Origin: Planctomycetota bacterium
GTDB taxonomy: Bacteria > Planctomycetota > UBA1135 > GCA-002686595
Direction of reading: 5' to 3'
Assembly (NCBI GenBank): GCA_029250885.1
Contig: JAQXEK010000002.1
Location: 1 to 64,000 of the forward strand
DNA: 64,000 bases
The position numbers and the translations under genes were made by a program. The notes under the pieces are model-generated. The model was not told the origin of the DNA. It did not search any database and worked only from the letters and a program-made list of their open reading frames with translations. Below are positions 42,601-50,924 of this stretch, in pieces (the stretch's first letter is position 1; each line of letters begins with the position of its first letter).

Positions 42601-42897
42601 CGCAATCCGACTTGGGTAGCTAAGCTAAACACAGCCGCCCTCGCGGACACGCTGTTGATCACCCACCGCGGACCTCGGCCAAGCTACAAGGACCTGTCCC
42701 GAGCCACCAGGGTCACGATCGTGATCAACGGCACCGATACCTATGAACTTGAGCTCGAGCGCGACCTGATGCGCAAATCCGTGCTTAATCTGCCCGAGCC
42801 GATTCGCGTGAAGAGTGTCAAGATCGAGATCCTTGGATTCACCAAGGACTCGAGCTCTGGCTTCAGTGAAGTCGAGCTGCTACTCGAGAGCGGGTGA
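39646..42897 (+). CDS. Multidomain exported protein: TCAF-like domain, alpha/alpha toroid, discoidin-like domain
   Basis: A 1083-residue protein. A weak signal (TLPSLLSIALALSVSLGS) precedes a domain (~60-260) with ERGSGLLVGCTPWGWQQL, which resembles the amidotransferase-like part of TCAF/FAM115 proteins, usually near M60 peptidases. Residues ~320-500 are beta-rich (WEPWQIIGPFAPG, VYHLVVKVVHTDP-like), perhaps galactose-binding. From ~510 to 810 runs an alpha/alpha toroid (AAIALGVEHLHRHQFLDGSW, SLGCEMLARAELDRG, GAKRRGIDVDPEIWL) like those at 22380 and 24230. The end (~950-1083) is discoidin/NPCBM-like (ASASSEKSKPSAAIDGSHDTNW). Its stop overlaps the GTG of the next open frame (GTGA). No catalytic motif is named. 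Confidence 0.7.
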   Translation: MTLPSLLSIALALSVSLGSDKLSLGSVATGLPSSVQGAHAVRQTEVIEELTKGVANIASPGTPGGLSVFGLGAWPVIVNGDVTVVAAAERDGGKRGRIVAFTQGGYVEPGSLDGADQRKFMKQVAKWASGGSKRLTWATVGGGNCALAIALGGKIAEDWRKADVLVANTGSLKPARIAEVNAALERGSGLLVGCTPWGWQQLNPELRMCRDLTLNRVMEPFGMVFDHRLSTSHNPNVVSAGLIPAPSMHASFAFAGLRDGTVRDVQAGIAEGTLRAAIRGLSDFEPQLMLPLRILAAEGTTPFAATVKGWLDAEHERRTLRPLHERWEPWQIIGPFAPGRRGKELASTLQIENELGDWTGAGTGPDFEAEWKGAKGKVAWQQIELDLDGRELDVGELELEDLIARGLTAKQLKDGWSERASALLYRRVVISAAAGPNGVSRDMRIAVDGGMRVWLDGVLVGESGSAAKGPAGAKMPEVRVVLHLTPGVHHLVVKVVHTDPMWRFRVGGEEGLDLTAVNAAIALGVEHLHRHQFLDGSWAGYNSYGVGLTALNLFALAKSGLPKDHPAIRRALSYLDANPSKYVYSLGCEMLARAELDRGDQEQILEQQTRLMESWAEGTGLYAYPIHPNGSFLPDDVSNTLYAVLGLAGAKRRGIDVDPEIWLGMIDGTLQCMEREKSGSKGKPPLGFSYRPRGKATGSMTTAALSILLIAKQNLGTSLKGLKRREVDEAIERGVAWIGKNMSWDSDPGCGWHYFFIYGLERLGSLLETDILGGIPWYESGARYLIRVQDEKGKWTGQQAAVDTALALLFLNRSTTPTSGDTRSLDWRLLAVDGELGARARIDDGLQVWLTGLSKAFRETLDGHAKVVSVQWIGRDERGDQVLAEVQVGGPADRFSAHLQPDFSGGFELFARAKIHVGTEQSEVKLDSSVLQIPGLYTGQQLNYGGDAKRNLLTGAMASASSEKSKPSAAIDGSHDTNWICEAADRNPTWVAKLNTAALADTLLITHRGPRPSYKDLSRATRVTIVINGTDTYELELERDLMRKSVLNLPEPIRVKSVKIEILGFTKDSSSGFSEVELLLESG

Positions 42898-42905
42898 CCT
42901 GCCCC

Positions 42906-45641
42906 ATGCCTCGTAAATCAAAGATGAACCCAATGAGCCGTCCTCTTGGCTTTTCCGCCGCCTGTTTTAGCGTGCTGGCCGTGAGCTCTTGCGGCGAGAA
43001 AGAGCCCGTTTTGCCCGTGGACCCCGCTGTGCACTACGCCGCGATGGTGCCCCGCCCAGCCGAGGACGGCCCGCTCGGTTCGCCTGCTAAGGGTCCGGAT
43101 CACGAAGTGGACCTAGCCTCGATCGTGCAGACGCGCTTTAGCAACCACGAGGTCACCCCCAGCCCGGCGTGTCTTGCCGTTGCGCCCACGGGCGAGGTGT
43201 TTGTGGGTGTCGATGAGATAGGCTCTTTGGGCAAGGAAGAGGGTCGCGGCCGCGTCGTGCGCCTCGTAGACGAGGACGGCGACGGCGTTGCGGACTCCCA
43301 CACGATCTTCGCCACCGTAAACAACCCCCGCGGCATCCTGCCCGTGGGCGAAAAGGTCTTTGTGTTACATACGACCTTTTCTGAGGAGACCAAGGCCGCA
43401 TCGGGCATGGCGCTGGTCGTGTTCGAGGACTTGGACCGTGACGGCATTGCCGATGGCGCGCCGAAGCCGCTGATCCAGAACATCTCGTCCGCGAAATTCG
43501 TAGCCGACCGCGGCACCGACCACGCCACCAACGGCATCCGCATGGGCATCGACGGTTGGATCTACATCGCCGTGGGGGACTTCGGATTCCACGACGCCGT
43601 GGACGCCTCGGGCAAGCACATGACCCAGCTCGGTGGCGGCGTGCTGCGCGTTCGCCCCGATGGCACGGAAACCGAAGTCTACACCCACGGCCTGCGCAAC
43701 ATCTACGACGTCGCTATCGACCCGTACATGAACGTCTTCACTCGCGGCAACACTAACGACGGCGGCGGCTGGAACATTCGCTTTATCCACCACATTCAGA
43801 GCGCGGAGTACGGCTATCCCGTGCTGTTCAAGCACTTCACCGAGGAGATCGCGCCGGCCCTTGAGGATCTCGGCGGAGGCTCAGGCACAGGCTCGTACTT
43901 CCTACACGATCCGCGCTGGCCCGATGGCCTAAACCACGTGCCGCTGATGGCCGACTGGGGCCGTAGCCAGCTGTACATCCACCGCGTGACCATGGACGGT
44001 GCTAGCTTTACCCAGGCGGAGGAGCCGTTCCTGGGCGTGACCCAGATCACGGATGTCGACATGGACGCGTCTGGCCGCATGTACCTGGCGGCCTGGGACA
44101 ACGCCGGCTACTCCGGCAGCGCCGAGCGCGGCTTTGTTTCACGAGCAACGCCTGCAAAATGGAAGCACGAGCCCTATGCCGACTCTTCAACAGTAGACAT
44201 GGCTGAGCTCGCAAAGCGTCTTCGCTCGGATAGCTCGGTGGCCCGACTCGACGCGAGCCAAGAGCTGCTTACCAGGCCGAAGGTGGAAGCAGCTGCGCTG
44301 GCACTTGGCGTTGCGACGGACAGAGCGGCTCCGCTCTATGTCCGCGTCGCAGGCATCTTTACCTACGCCCAAATCGAGGGGGCGTCCGCCGCGGACGAGC
44401 TTGCCAAGTTGACCGATGATGGCTTAGTCCGCGAGTTTGCGATCCGCGCCCTCGGGGACCGTAAGGCCAATCAGAAGGCCGTGGACACCGCGCTGTTGTG
44501 GCGCGCAATGAGCGACGAATCCGAGCGCGTCCGGGTCGCCGCCACCGTGGCCCTTGGTCGCACTTTGGACCACGAGGCCAGCATGCGCATTCTGCTTGGC
44601 GTTCAGGTCCCCGCATCGTTCGTTGCACCCGTTGGCGATGTGGAGGGACCCCATGCGAGTCCCAATTCGGAGCTACTTCTACCGCACCTGGCTGTGCGCA
44701 GCCTCGTGGCTCAAGGTGCAACCGAAGAGGTGATCGGGGCGATCACCTCTGCTGATTGGGAAGGGGGCGAGACACCGACCCTAGCCCTTTGGGCCGCGCG
44801 CTATCTCCATGACGAACAGGTTGTCGCCGCACTGATCACGACCCTGTCCAAGGCCAAGGGCGAGGCGCGGACCGCCGTGCTCGAGTCCATCGCGCGCCTC
44901 TATCACATGGAGGCGGACTACGACGGTTCCTGGTGGTGGAACACGCGGCCGGATACCCATGGCCCCTACTACAAGACCGTCGCTTGGGCCGGGACTCCGG
45001 CTGTCGAGGCGTGCTTAGCCAAGGCATGGGACGAGGGTGACGCCGCCGCGCGCGCAGAGTTGCGCATCCTAGAAGGCAAGCACCGACTCGGCATCAAGAA
45101 GCTCCAGGCCAAGCCAACACCCAAAGAAATTGAGCAGCTGGCCGTGGACCTAGAAGCCCTTGCGGAGGGCCAGGGTGAGGTCGGAGATGCCGCCATCGAG
45201 GACGTGATGATCGCGCTCAGCAAGCTGACCCCAGACATGGACCGAGGCCGCGCCTTGTTTGCCACTCAAGGTTGCGTGGCATGCCACACCTTGACCTCGG
45301 ATGAGAAGCCAAAGGGTCCCTACATGGGCCAGGTTGGATCGATCATGGGCCCGGAGCAAATCGCTGAGTCTATCCTGCGGCCGAACGCATCTATCAGCCA
45401 GGGCTTCGCATCCGTTGTATTGACGATGAAGGACGGCTCGGTGCGGTCTGGTTTTGTCTCGGAAGAGTCCGCGGGCGAAGTCGTTCTGCGGGACATCACC
45501 GGCAGCGTCACTCGCATCGCTGCCAAGGATATTGAGTACCGCAACGAACTCGAAACCTCGATGATGCCAGCAGGCTTGGCGAACTCTTTAAGTCTCCAAG
45601 ACTTAGCCTCCCTAGTGGGCTTCCTAGCCGCCCAAAAGTAA
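42906..45641 (+). CDS. PVC-type soluble dehydrogenase with HEAT-like and C-terminal heme-binding domain
   Basis: A 911-residue lipoprotein candidate (lipobox-like VSSC after FSAACFSVLA). Residues ~65-420 form a six-bladed propeller of the membrane-bound dehydrogenase N-terminal type, using quinone-style cofactors (ACLAVAPTGEVFVGVDEIG, GRVVRLVDEDGDGVADSHT, NPRGILPVGEKVFVLHT, YTHGLRNIYDVAIDPYMNVF). Residues ~430-740 are HEAT-like helices. The end has a heme motif CVACHTL near 790 and a TIGR02603-like region (ILRPNASISQGFASVVLTMKDG). Starts at GTG 42894, ATG 42906 and 42924 are possible; I use 42906. Likely feeds electrons from sugar oxidation. Confidence 0.85.
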   Translation: MPRKSKMNPMSRPLGFSAACFSVLAVSSCGEKEPVLPVDPAVHYAAMVPRPAEDGPLGSPAKGPDHEVDLASIVQTRFSNHEVTPSPACLAVAPTGEVFVGVDEIGSLGKEEGRGRVVRLVDEDGDGVADSHTIFATVNNPRGILPVGEKVFVLHTTFSEETKAASGMALVVFEDLDRDGIADGAPKPLIQNISSAKFVADRGTDHATNGIRMGIDGWIYIAVGDFGFHDAVDASGKHMTQLGGGVLRVRPDGTETEVYTHGLRNIYDVAIDPYMNVFTRGNTNDGGGWNIRFIHHIQSAEYGYPVLFKHFTEEIAPALEDLGGGSGTGSYFLHDPRWPDGLNHVPLMADWGRSQLYIHRVTMDGASFTQAEEPFLGVTQITDVDMDASGRMYLAAWDNAGYSGSAERGFVSRATPAKWKHEPYADSSTVDMAELAKRLRSDSSVARLDASQELLTRPKVEAAALALGVATDRAAPLYVRVAGIFTYAQIEGASAADELAKLTDDGLVREFAIRALGDRKANQKAVDTALLWRAMSDESERVRVAATVALGRTLDHEASMRILLGVQVPASFVAPVGDVEGPHASPNSELLLPHLAVRSLVAQGATEEVIGAITSADWEGGETPTLALWAARYLHDEQVVAALITTLSKAKGEARTAVLESIARLYHMEADYDGSWWWNTRPDTHGPYYKTVAWAGTPAVEACLAKAWDEGDAAARAELRILEGKHRLGIKKLQAKPTPKEIEQLAVDLEALAEGQGEVGDAAIEDVMIALSKLTPDMDRGRALFATQGCVACHTLTSDEKPKGPYMGQVGSIMGPEQIAESILRPNASISQGFASVVLTMKDGSVRSGFVSEESAGEVVLRDITGSVTRIAAKDIEYRNELETSMMPAGLANSLSLQDLASLVGFLAAQK

Positions 45642-45646
45642 GCCGC

Positions 45647-46420
45647 CTAAACCTGGGGCTCGATCACCCAGGCCAAGGCTTCCTTGAGGTGGCGACGGAA
45701 CAGGGGCTCGGCGAAGGATTCGGGAGTGTGGCCACCGGCCGTGTAGAAGGCCCGGCCCCCGTCATAGGTCTGGTACCAGGCCGCGGGGTGCGTGCCATTG
45801 GTGCCGCCTTCGTAGCTTGACTCGTCCAACATCAGCACGGGCATGATGTCGGAAGAGATCTCCTTAAAGTTGTACCACTCGTCCGTGCGAACCCAGGGCG
45901 AGGGCAAGAAAGCAGTCGCCCGGAAATCGTCGTTGGTCCGGACGAGTTGGGCCTCTTGGATCTGCGGATGACTTGCGAACTGAGCGCCCGCAAGACTTGT
46001 GTACCACGGCCATTCGTATTCGGTATCCGTGGCGGCGTGTATCCCAAAGTAAGCGCCGCCGGATCGGATGTAGCGCTCGAAGGCGGATTGTCCCGCTGGA
46101 TCCAGCACGTCGCCGGTGGTGGACAGAAAGACGACGGCGGCGAAGCGGTCCAGGTTCTCGTCCGTAAAGTCTGTTGGGTCTTTGGTCTCAGTGGCAGTCA
46201 GGCCAAGCTCAAGGGCGAGGTCTGTGACGCAGGCCACCCCGGTAGGAATCGAGGGGTGGTTGTAGCCAGCCGTGCGGGTGAAGATCAGCAGCTCGGTGGC
46301 GGACTTTACGGTCGGCGCTGGGTCTAGGGAGACCGGCTCCGGCTTTTCCGCACAGCCCACAAGGGTTAGGCTGGCTAGGGGCAGGGCGCCGAGTAGGGCG
46401 CGGCTCGAAAGGCACTTCAT
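45647..46420 (-). CDS. ThuA-like lipoprotein
   Basis: A 257-residue lipoprotein (MKCLSSRALLGALPLASLTLVGC, lipobox LVGC) with a ThuA-like domain, a glutamine-amidotransferase-like fold of trehalose-utilisation and related catabolic gene sets. Segments: LLIFTRTAGYNHPSIP, FAAVVFLSTTGDVLDPAGQ, YIRSGGAYFGIHAATDTEYE, WYQTYDGGRAFYTAGGHTPES. No amidotransferase cysteine nucleophile is visible in the usual place, as is common in ThuA. It starts one base after the DUF1080 stop and its own stop lies five bases from the convergent dehydrogenase stop, so transcripts may overlap. Last gene of a four-gene unit. Confidence 0.88.
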   Translation of the reverse strand: MKCLSSRALLGALPLASLTLVGCAEKPEPVSLDPAPTVKSATELLIFTRTAGYNHPSIPTGVACVTDLALELGLTATETKDPTDFTDENLDRFAAVVFLSTTGDVLDPAGQSAFERYIRSGGAYFGIHAATDTEYEWPWYTSLAGAQFASHPQIQEAQLVRTNDDFRATAFLPSPWVRTDEWYNFKEISSDIMPVLMLDESSYEGGTNGTHPAAWYQTYDGGRAFYTAGGHTPESFAEPLFRRHLKEALAWVIEPQV

Positions 46421-46421
46421 T

Positions 46422-47237
46422 TTAGTCCGTGATGATTTGCAGTTTGACGCTCCGGATCTCCATGGGGTGGCTTTCGGCCTGTAGGGAGAAGTAGCCACTA
46501 GCCAAGGGCAGCTCGGCACCCGCTTCGATCAGGCGCCTAGCATCGGAGTCATTGGGGTCGAGCTGGGGCGCCTCGTAGGAAAGAACGATCGTGTCGTCCA
46601 TCCAGTGGCGGATCTGCTCACCGCCGCGCACCTCGAGCTCGATGGTTGCCCACTCGTCGCCGTAGTGGGTGAGTGAGTTCGAGTTTAGGCAGTGGGGCGT
46701 AAACAGCTTGCCGTCGATCTCGACGTTCGTACCAGGAGTACAGAGGTTCGCTGTTGTGCGGGTCCCGCCACTCGCATCGACCGGTCCACCCAGCATCTGC
46801 GCCTCAATCGATACGGGGAAGCTTTGGTCCACGGTCATCGTCTCGGGGGCTTGGCCGTGCAGCATGACACCGCTGTTGCGCCAGGCCCAACCGGGCCCGC
46901 CGGTCAGCTGCTCGCCAAGGAATCGGTACTCCACCCGCAGACGATAGTAGTCCAAGGGAGCTCCATAAATCAGATGCCCAAACTCGCCGTTGAAGCTCTC
47001 GAGCTTGTCGAAGCCAATCCGGATCACCCCGTCCTCGACGCGAAAGATGTCCAGGGAATTGTCGTCGAGCTCATAGCCCGAGACCTTGACGCGCCAGCCG
47101 TCTAGGTTCTCGCCGTTGAAGAGCTGGATCCAGGTGTCGGCTTGGCTATCCTCGTACGTAGAGCGATCTTCTCCCGTGGGTGCCGCACAAGATAAGGCCA
47201 GCAGGAGAGCTCCAATCGCGATTTTGGATAGGTCCAT
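46422..47237 (-). CDS. DUF1080 (3-keto-disaccharide hydrolase-like) lipoprotein
   Basis: A 271-residue lipoprotein (lipobox-like ALSC after IAIGALLLA) with a DUF1080 domain, a concanavalin-like beta-sandwich. Typical segments: WIQLFNGENLDGWRVKVSG, FGHLIYGAPLDYYRLRVEYRFLG, GWAWRNSGVMLHGQ, SIEAQMLGGP, GYFSLQAESHPMEIRSVKL. Members have been shown or proposed to hydrolyse 3-keto-glycosides, acting after NAD- or flavin-dependent oxidation of the sugar. The neighbours, a GH109-type oxidoreductase upstream and ThuA downstream, fit that route. It starts four bases after the GH109 stop. Confidence 0.88.
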   Translation of the reverse strand: MDLSKIAIGALLLALSCAAPTGEDRSTYEDSQADTWIQLFNGENLDGWRVKVSGYELDDNSLDIFRVEDGVIRIGFDKLESFNGEFGHLIYGAPLDYYRLRVEYRFLGEQLTGGPGWAWRNSGVMLHGQAPETMTVDQSFPVSIEAQMLGGPVDASGGTRTTANLCTPGTNVEIDGKLFTPHCLNSNSLTHYGDEWATIELEVRGGEQIRHWMDDTIVLSYEAPQLDPNDSDARRLIEAGAELPLASGYFSLQAESHPMEIRSVKLQIITD

Positions 47238-47240
47238 TGC

Positions 47241-48629
47241 TTATCCCACGATGTCAAGAGGCTTTGTTTCGGTCCAGCGTCCACGGGTGAAGTCGGGGAA
47301 GGATGCGGGCATGCCGCCGTTCGCCACGGACCACTCACTCAGGGGTGAGACGGCACTCCAGGCGCAGCCTTCGTAGACGTTCTGGTCCAGGGGCAGGCCG
47401 TTGCGCAGGCAGTAGACCATGCGCCACAGCATGATAAAGTCCATGCCGCCGTGGCCGCCGGCCTTGACGGCCTCTTCGCCAACGCGGGTGTAGAGCGGGT
47501 GCTCGTACTTCTCGTAGAACTCAGCGAGTTCCCCGCCTTGTCTCCAGCCGTGAGCGCCCTTCCCTTCGGGGTCCAGAGCGATGCGCGTCGGGAAGCCAGC
47601 CATGGTTCCCTTGGTGCCAGAGATCATGTTCAGGCGCGTGTAGGGACGTGGCGAGGTCGTGTCGTGCTGGACCAGAATCGTGCGACCCTTCTCGGTCTTG
47701 ATGATGCTCGTGTTCATGTCGCCGCACTGGTAGGTCTGCTGGTTGCGCTCGTGCTCCGCGGGGAAGTCGCGGGCGGCAGAAAGCTGACGACCAAAGGCGG
47801 GCGAGCTGAACGAGACCAAGCGCTCGAAGCGGTCGCCACCGCGCTCGCAGTTCATGTATTGGGCCACGGGGCCAAGCCCATGGGTCGGATACAGATTGCC
47901 GTCCGTGTTTACGTGGTAGGCCAGGCGCCAAGAGCCCTCGCCGCGATCGAGCTCCTTCATCTGCCAGCGCAGGTCGTGGATGTAGGACGCCTCGCCGTGG
48001 GTGATCTCACCGACTAGACCCAGCCGCACCATGTTGAGAAACAGCAGCTCGTCTCGGCCGTAGTTCACGTTCTCCATCATCATGCAGTGGCGGCCCGTCT
48101 GCTCGGATGTGTTCACGAGATCCCACATCTCGTCCACAGTTGTCGTGATCGGCACTTCGATAAAGGCGTGGGCGCCACCTTCCATGGCCGCGACTCCCAT
48201 GGGCGCGTGCCAGCGCCAGGGCGTGGAGATGATGACCGCGTCCAGGTCCATGTCTGCGATCATGTCTTCGAAGCTGCGCTCGTGCTCGCTGTAGACGGCC
48301 GGCCGCGTACGGCCTGCATCTTCACAGCGCTGGGCTGCGCTCTCGGCCACAGGCGCGTAATCGTCACAGATCGCAACGATGTCGACGCCGTCCATCAATA
48401 GCATCTGCGCCACGTGCCCCGTGCCTCGGCCGCCGACGCCGATGAAGCCCATGCGGATTCGATCGAGTGCGGGGGCGGCGAAGTCGCCCATGTAGCGTGC
48501 TCCTGCAGGTGAGTGGGGAGCGCGGCCGAAGGGACCGGTGGTTTGGCATGCGGTAAGCCCGGTGGCGGCGGCGCTGGCGCCAATAGCGGTCTTAAGGAAC
48601 TGGCGGCGCGAGTTAGTGGGCTTGGGCAT
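47241..48629 (-). CDS. GH109-type NAD-dependent glycosidase (Gfo/Idh/MocA family)
   Basis: A 462-residue protein with a twin-arginine-type signal (SRRQFLKTAIGASAAATGLTAC). The Rossmann domain has MGFIGVGGRGTGHVAQ near residues 59-74. GH109-like marks, as I recall them from bacterial alpha-N-acetylgalactosaminidases, are ISTPWRWHAPMGVAAMEGG, MMMENVNYGRD, NLYPTHGLGPVAQ, GGHGGMDF and AVSPLSEWSVANGG. GH109 enzymes cleave alpha-N-acetylgalactosaminides by transient oxidation at C3. The family fit is good, but the exact sugar is not proven. It follows the lipoprotein gene at 48646 by 16 bases and precedes DUF1080. Confidence 0.85.
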   Translation of the reverse strand: MPKPTNSRRQFLKTAIGASAAATGLTACQTTGPFGRAPHSPAGARYMGDFAAPALDRIRMGFIGVGGRGTGHVAQMLLMDGVDIVAICDDYAPVAESAAQRCEDAGRTRPAVYSEHERSFEDMIADMDLDAVIISTPWRWHAPMGVAAMEGGAHAFIEVPITTTVDEMWDLVNTSEQTGRHCMMMENVNYGRDELLFLNMVRLGLVGEITHGEASYIHDLRWQMKELDRGEGSWRLAYHVNTDGNLYPTHGLGPVAQYMNCERGGDRFERLVSFSSPAFGRQLSAARDFPAEHERNQQTYQCGDMNTSIIKTEKGRTILVQHDTTSPRPYTRLNMISGTKGTMAGFPTRIALDPEGKGAHGWRQGGELAEFYEKYEHPLYTRVGEEAVKAGGHGGMDFIMLWRMVYCLRNGLPLDQNVYEGCAWSAVSPLSEWSVANGGMPASFPDFTRGRWTETKPLDIVG

Positions 48630-48645
48630 TGTGGGGGGGATGGGG

Positions 48646-49995
48646 CTAGTTGACGGTGTTAATCTGCTTGGTCAAGCGCTCGAACTCGGCCTTGAGTTCG
48701 GCGTTCTCGAAGCCCTTGAGGTCGGGCAGGTCAAGCTTCATCAGGGCCGCGAAATTCCTGGAGCCCTCCTTCATGAGAGCGGCCACTTCGCTGGATAGGG
48801 AGACCGTGTCAAGGGTGTTCTGTGCGTCGCGCAGGGTGACCTGCAGCTCTGCGTTGCGGGCCATAATCTCAGTAGCTTGTTCGCTGAGGTAGGTCGTGTA
48901 GAAGTCGGTGGCGCGGATCGTCAGCTCGTTCGAGGAGATGTTTTGCTCGCCGATGGAGCGGTCGCCGCCGTTGGATATGTTGTCCTGGGCGTCGCGAATC
49001 AGCACCTCGGCATCCTTGGACAGCTTGGCGAGGCGCGGAACCATGTCCTCGTTGATGCGCCGAACGAGCTCAAGCTGGATGCGGTCCATCAGGTGAATGA
49101 GCACCACATAAGAACCGTAGTAGCGTTTTGCCGCGTCTAGGGACTCGCCGGACTCTTCGGTCAGCTCCTGGAGCTGGACTGTGACGCCACGCACGTTGTC
49201 AAAGACCACGCACATCTCGATGAAGTCATCGCCGGTGACCGTAGACAGCAGGCTGCGGGCAGACTCGAGGTTCAGCTCGACGCCGATGGCGCGCATTTGG
49301 GTGACGAAGTTGCGCTCCAAGTCAGCGATCTCCGCCTGCTTGTTCGAAATACTCTCCTCGGCCTCTTGGATGCGCAGGGCAAGGTCCTCGCGGCTGTCGG
49401 TGTAGGCCTTCTGCAGCTTGTTGAGGTCCTCTTCAGCAGGTGCGCTGACACGCGCCTCGCGGTCGGCTACCAGGCCCAGTTGCAGCTCGGAAATCTGCTT
49501 CTGAAGGGCGCGTAACTGGGCGCGGGTAGTCGCGATTTCCGAGACCCCAAGCACGCTAATCGCGTCATCGAGCAAGGCATTAATGTCCTCTTGGTTGTCC
49601 TCCTGATCGTGGCCTATCCAGGAGTCCTCGTCCAGCGTGTTGTGCACGGAGTAGGCCTCAGCCGCTTCGGTGAGTGGCTCCATAACCTCGCCAAACAGCT
49701 TCTTAGCGCGCTTCTCACGTTGCTCGTCGGCGCGCTGCTTCGCAGCTTCGCGCTCGAGTTGGAGCATCCGAGCTGCCTCCGCTTCGGCCGCCAGGCGCGC
49801 CTCCTCGGCCGCTAGCTCCTCGGCAGTCATCACGTCTTGGACCGGCGCGGCCTCTTGCTCTTTGCTAGCTTGGCTGGGCCCAGGAGCGGGAGATGCTTTG
49901 GGCGAGCTCTCCACCGAGCAGGCAGCTAAGAGGAGACCGGCGAGCAGCAGCTTGCCGGAGGCGTAGACGGGTGTGGTTTGGGTTCGCGTGCGCAT
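48646..49995 (-). CDS. Coiled-coil lipoprotein of unknown function
   Basis: A 449-residue protein with a lipoprotein signal (GKLLLAGLLLAACSVESS, lipobox LAAC) followed by a Pro/Ser-rich stretch and long coiled-coil helices (AEELAAEEARLAAEAEAARML, LREARVSAPAEEDLNKLQKAY-like, LRIQEAEESISNKQAEIADLE). The middle and C-terminus remain helical. I recognise no enzymatic motif. It opens the unit that also holds the GH109, DUF1080 and ThuA genes. The start at 49995 begins the signal peptide; the upstream frame to 50157 has no character. Its role in that set is unclear; it could be a periplasmic spacer or scaffold. Confidence 0.7.
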   Translation of the reverse strand: MRTRTQTTPVYASGKLLLAGLLLAACSVESSPKASPAPGPSQASKEQEAAPVQDVMTAEELAAEEARLAAEAEAARMLQLEREAAKQRADEQREKRAKKLFGEVMEPLTEAAEAYSVHNTLDEDSWIGHDQEDNQEDINALLDDAISVLGVSEIATTRAQLRALQKQISELQLGLVADREARVSAPAEEDLNKLQKAYTDSREDLALRIQEAEESISNKQAEIADLERNFVTQMRAIGVELNLESARSLLSTVTGDDFIEMCVVFDNVRGVTVQLQELTEESGESLDAAKRYYGSYVVLIHLMDRIQLELVRRINEDMVPRLAKLSKDAEVLIRDAQDNISNGGDRSIGEQNISSNELTIRATDFYTTYLSEQATEIMARNAELQVTLRDAQNTLDTVSLSSEVAALMKEGSRNFAALMKLDLPDLKGFENAELKAEFERLTKQINTVN

Positions 49996-50189
49996 GGGCA
50001 AAGGATACGTTCTCGCGCCCAAACTCTTCAGACCAAATGGGCCGACATGAAGCCTAAACACCGATATTCGGGGCGTAGAGTCCGATTTGAAGTCCCCAAA
50101 ACACCAAGCGTGCCCCCTAGGAATCCTCGGTTTAATGGAGTACATAGGGGGGCCCAATTCACTCTGCTCACCGACCCAGCTACTCCGTC

Positions 50190-50471
50190 ATGCCCAAGAT
50201 CACTTTCTCTGACTCGTCCCTTACCGTTGAAGTTGAGACCGGCTCCGCCTTGATGGAGGCCTGCGAGCATAACGACACCCCGGTGGACTTCTCCTGCACC
50301 ATGGGTGCCTGTGCCACCTGCCTTGTGGTGCTCGACGCGGGTGCGGACCAGGTCGATCCCGCCGACGATGACGAGAAGCAGACTGTTGGCTACAGCACCG
50401 ACGAAGCCAACGCGCGGCTCGCCTGCCAGGTCACCGTCAACGGTGACATCACCGTCCGTTACATCGGATAG
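50190..50471 (+). CDS. 2Fe-2S ferredoxin
   Basis: A 93-residue plant-type ferredoxin carrying electrons to an unknown partner. The cluster cysteines are in [10 protein letters not shown] (Cx4Cx2C) near residues 35-44, with the fourth in LACQV near 78. A very acidic middle ([14 protein letters not shown]) is typical of these carriers. It is followed nine bases later by msrB. It could feed an oxygenase or reductase elsewhere; no partner lies next to it. Confidence 0.9.
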   Translation: MPKITFSDSSLTVEVETGSALMEACEHNDTPVDFSCTMGACATCLVVLDAGADQVDPADDDEKQTVGYSTDEANARLACQVTVNGDITVRYIG

Positions 50472-50479
50472 ATCGCTCG

Positions 50480-50866
50480 ATGAAGAGGACCGACGCAGAG
50501 TGGCGCGAACAGCTTACCCCCGAGCAATTTCAAGTCGCGCGCCAAGCCGGCACCGAGCGCCCATTCACCGGCGAGCACAACGCTCGCACGGAGATGGGGA
50601 CGTACAGTTGCGTCTGCTGCGGCACCGAGCTGTTCCAGTCCGAGGCCAAGTTTGACGCTGGCTGCGGCTGGCCTAGCTTCTTCGAGCCGAAGGACCTGGC
50701 CTCGGTCAACACCCACTCGGACACGTCCCTGGGCATGGAGCGCATCGAGGTGACCTGCGCCAAGTGCGACGCGCACCTCGGCCACGTCTTCCCGGATGGG
50801 CCGGACCCCACGGGCCAGCGCTACTGCATCAACTCGGTCGTCCTGACCTTCGCGAAAGGCGACTAG
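50480..50866 (+). CDS. msrB: Peptide-methionine (R)-S-oxide reductase MsrB
   Basis: A 128-residue repair enzyme that reduces methionine-R-sulfoxide in proteins. Marks: [23 protein letters not shown] (CxxC zinc pair), [28 protein letters not shown] (second zinc pair), and [13 protein letters not shown] with the catalytic Cys of RYCINS. All key residues are present. It lies nine bases after the ferredoxin gene and probably shares its transcript. Confidence 0.95.
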   Translation: MKRTDAEWREQLTPEQFQVARQAGTERPFTGEHNARTEMGTYSCVCCGTELFQSEAKFDAGCGWPSFFEPKDLASVNTHSDTSLGMERIEVTCAKCDAHLGHVFPDGPDPTGQRYCINSVVLTFAKGD

Positions 50867-50924
50867 GCCCTAGGCGCAGGGAGATTCCTTCCCTAGGCCG
50901 GTCACGGTTCGTGGAGTTGCCTGT

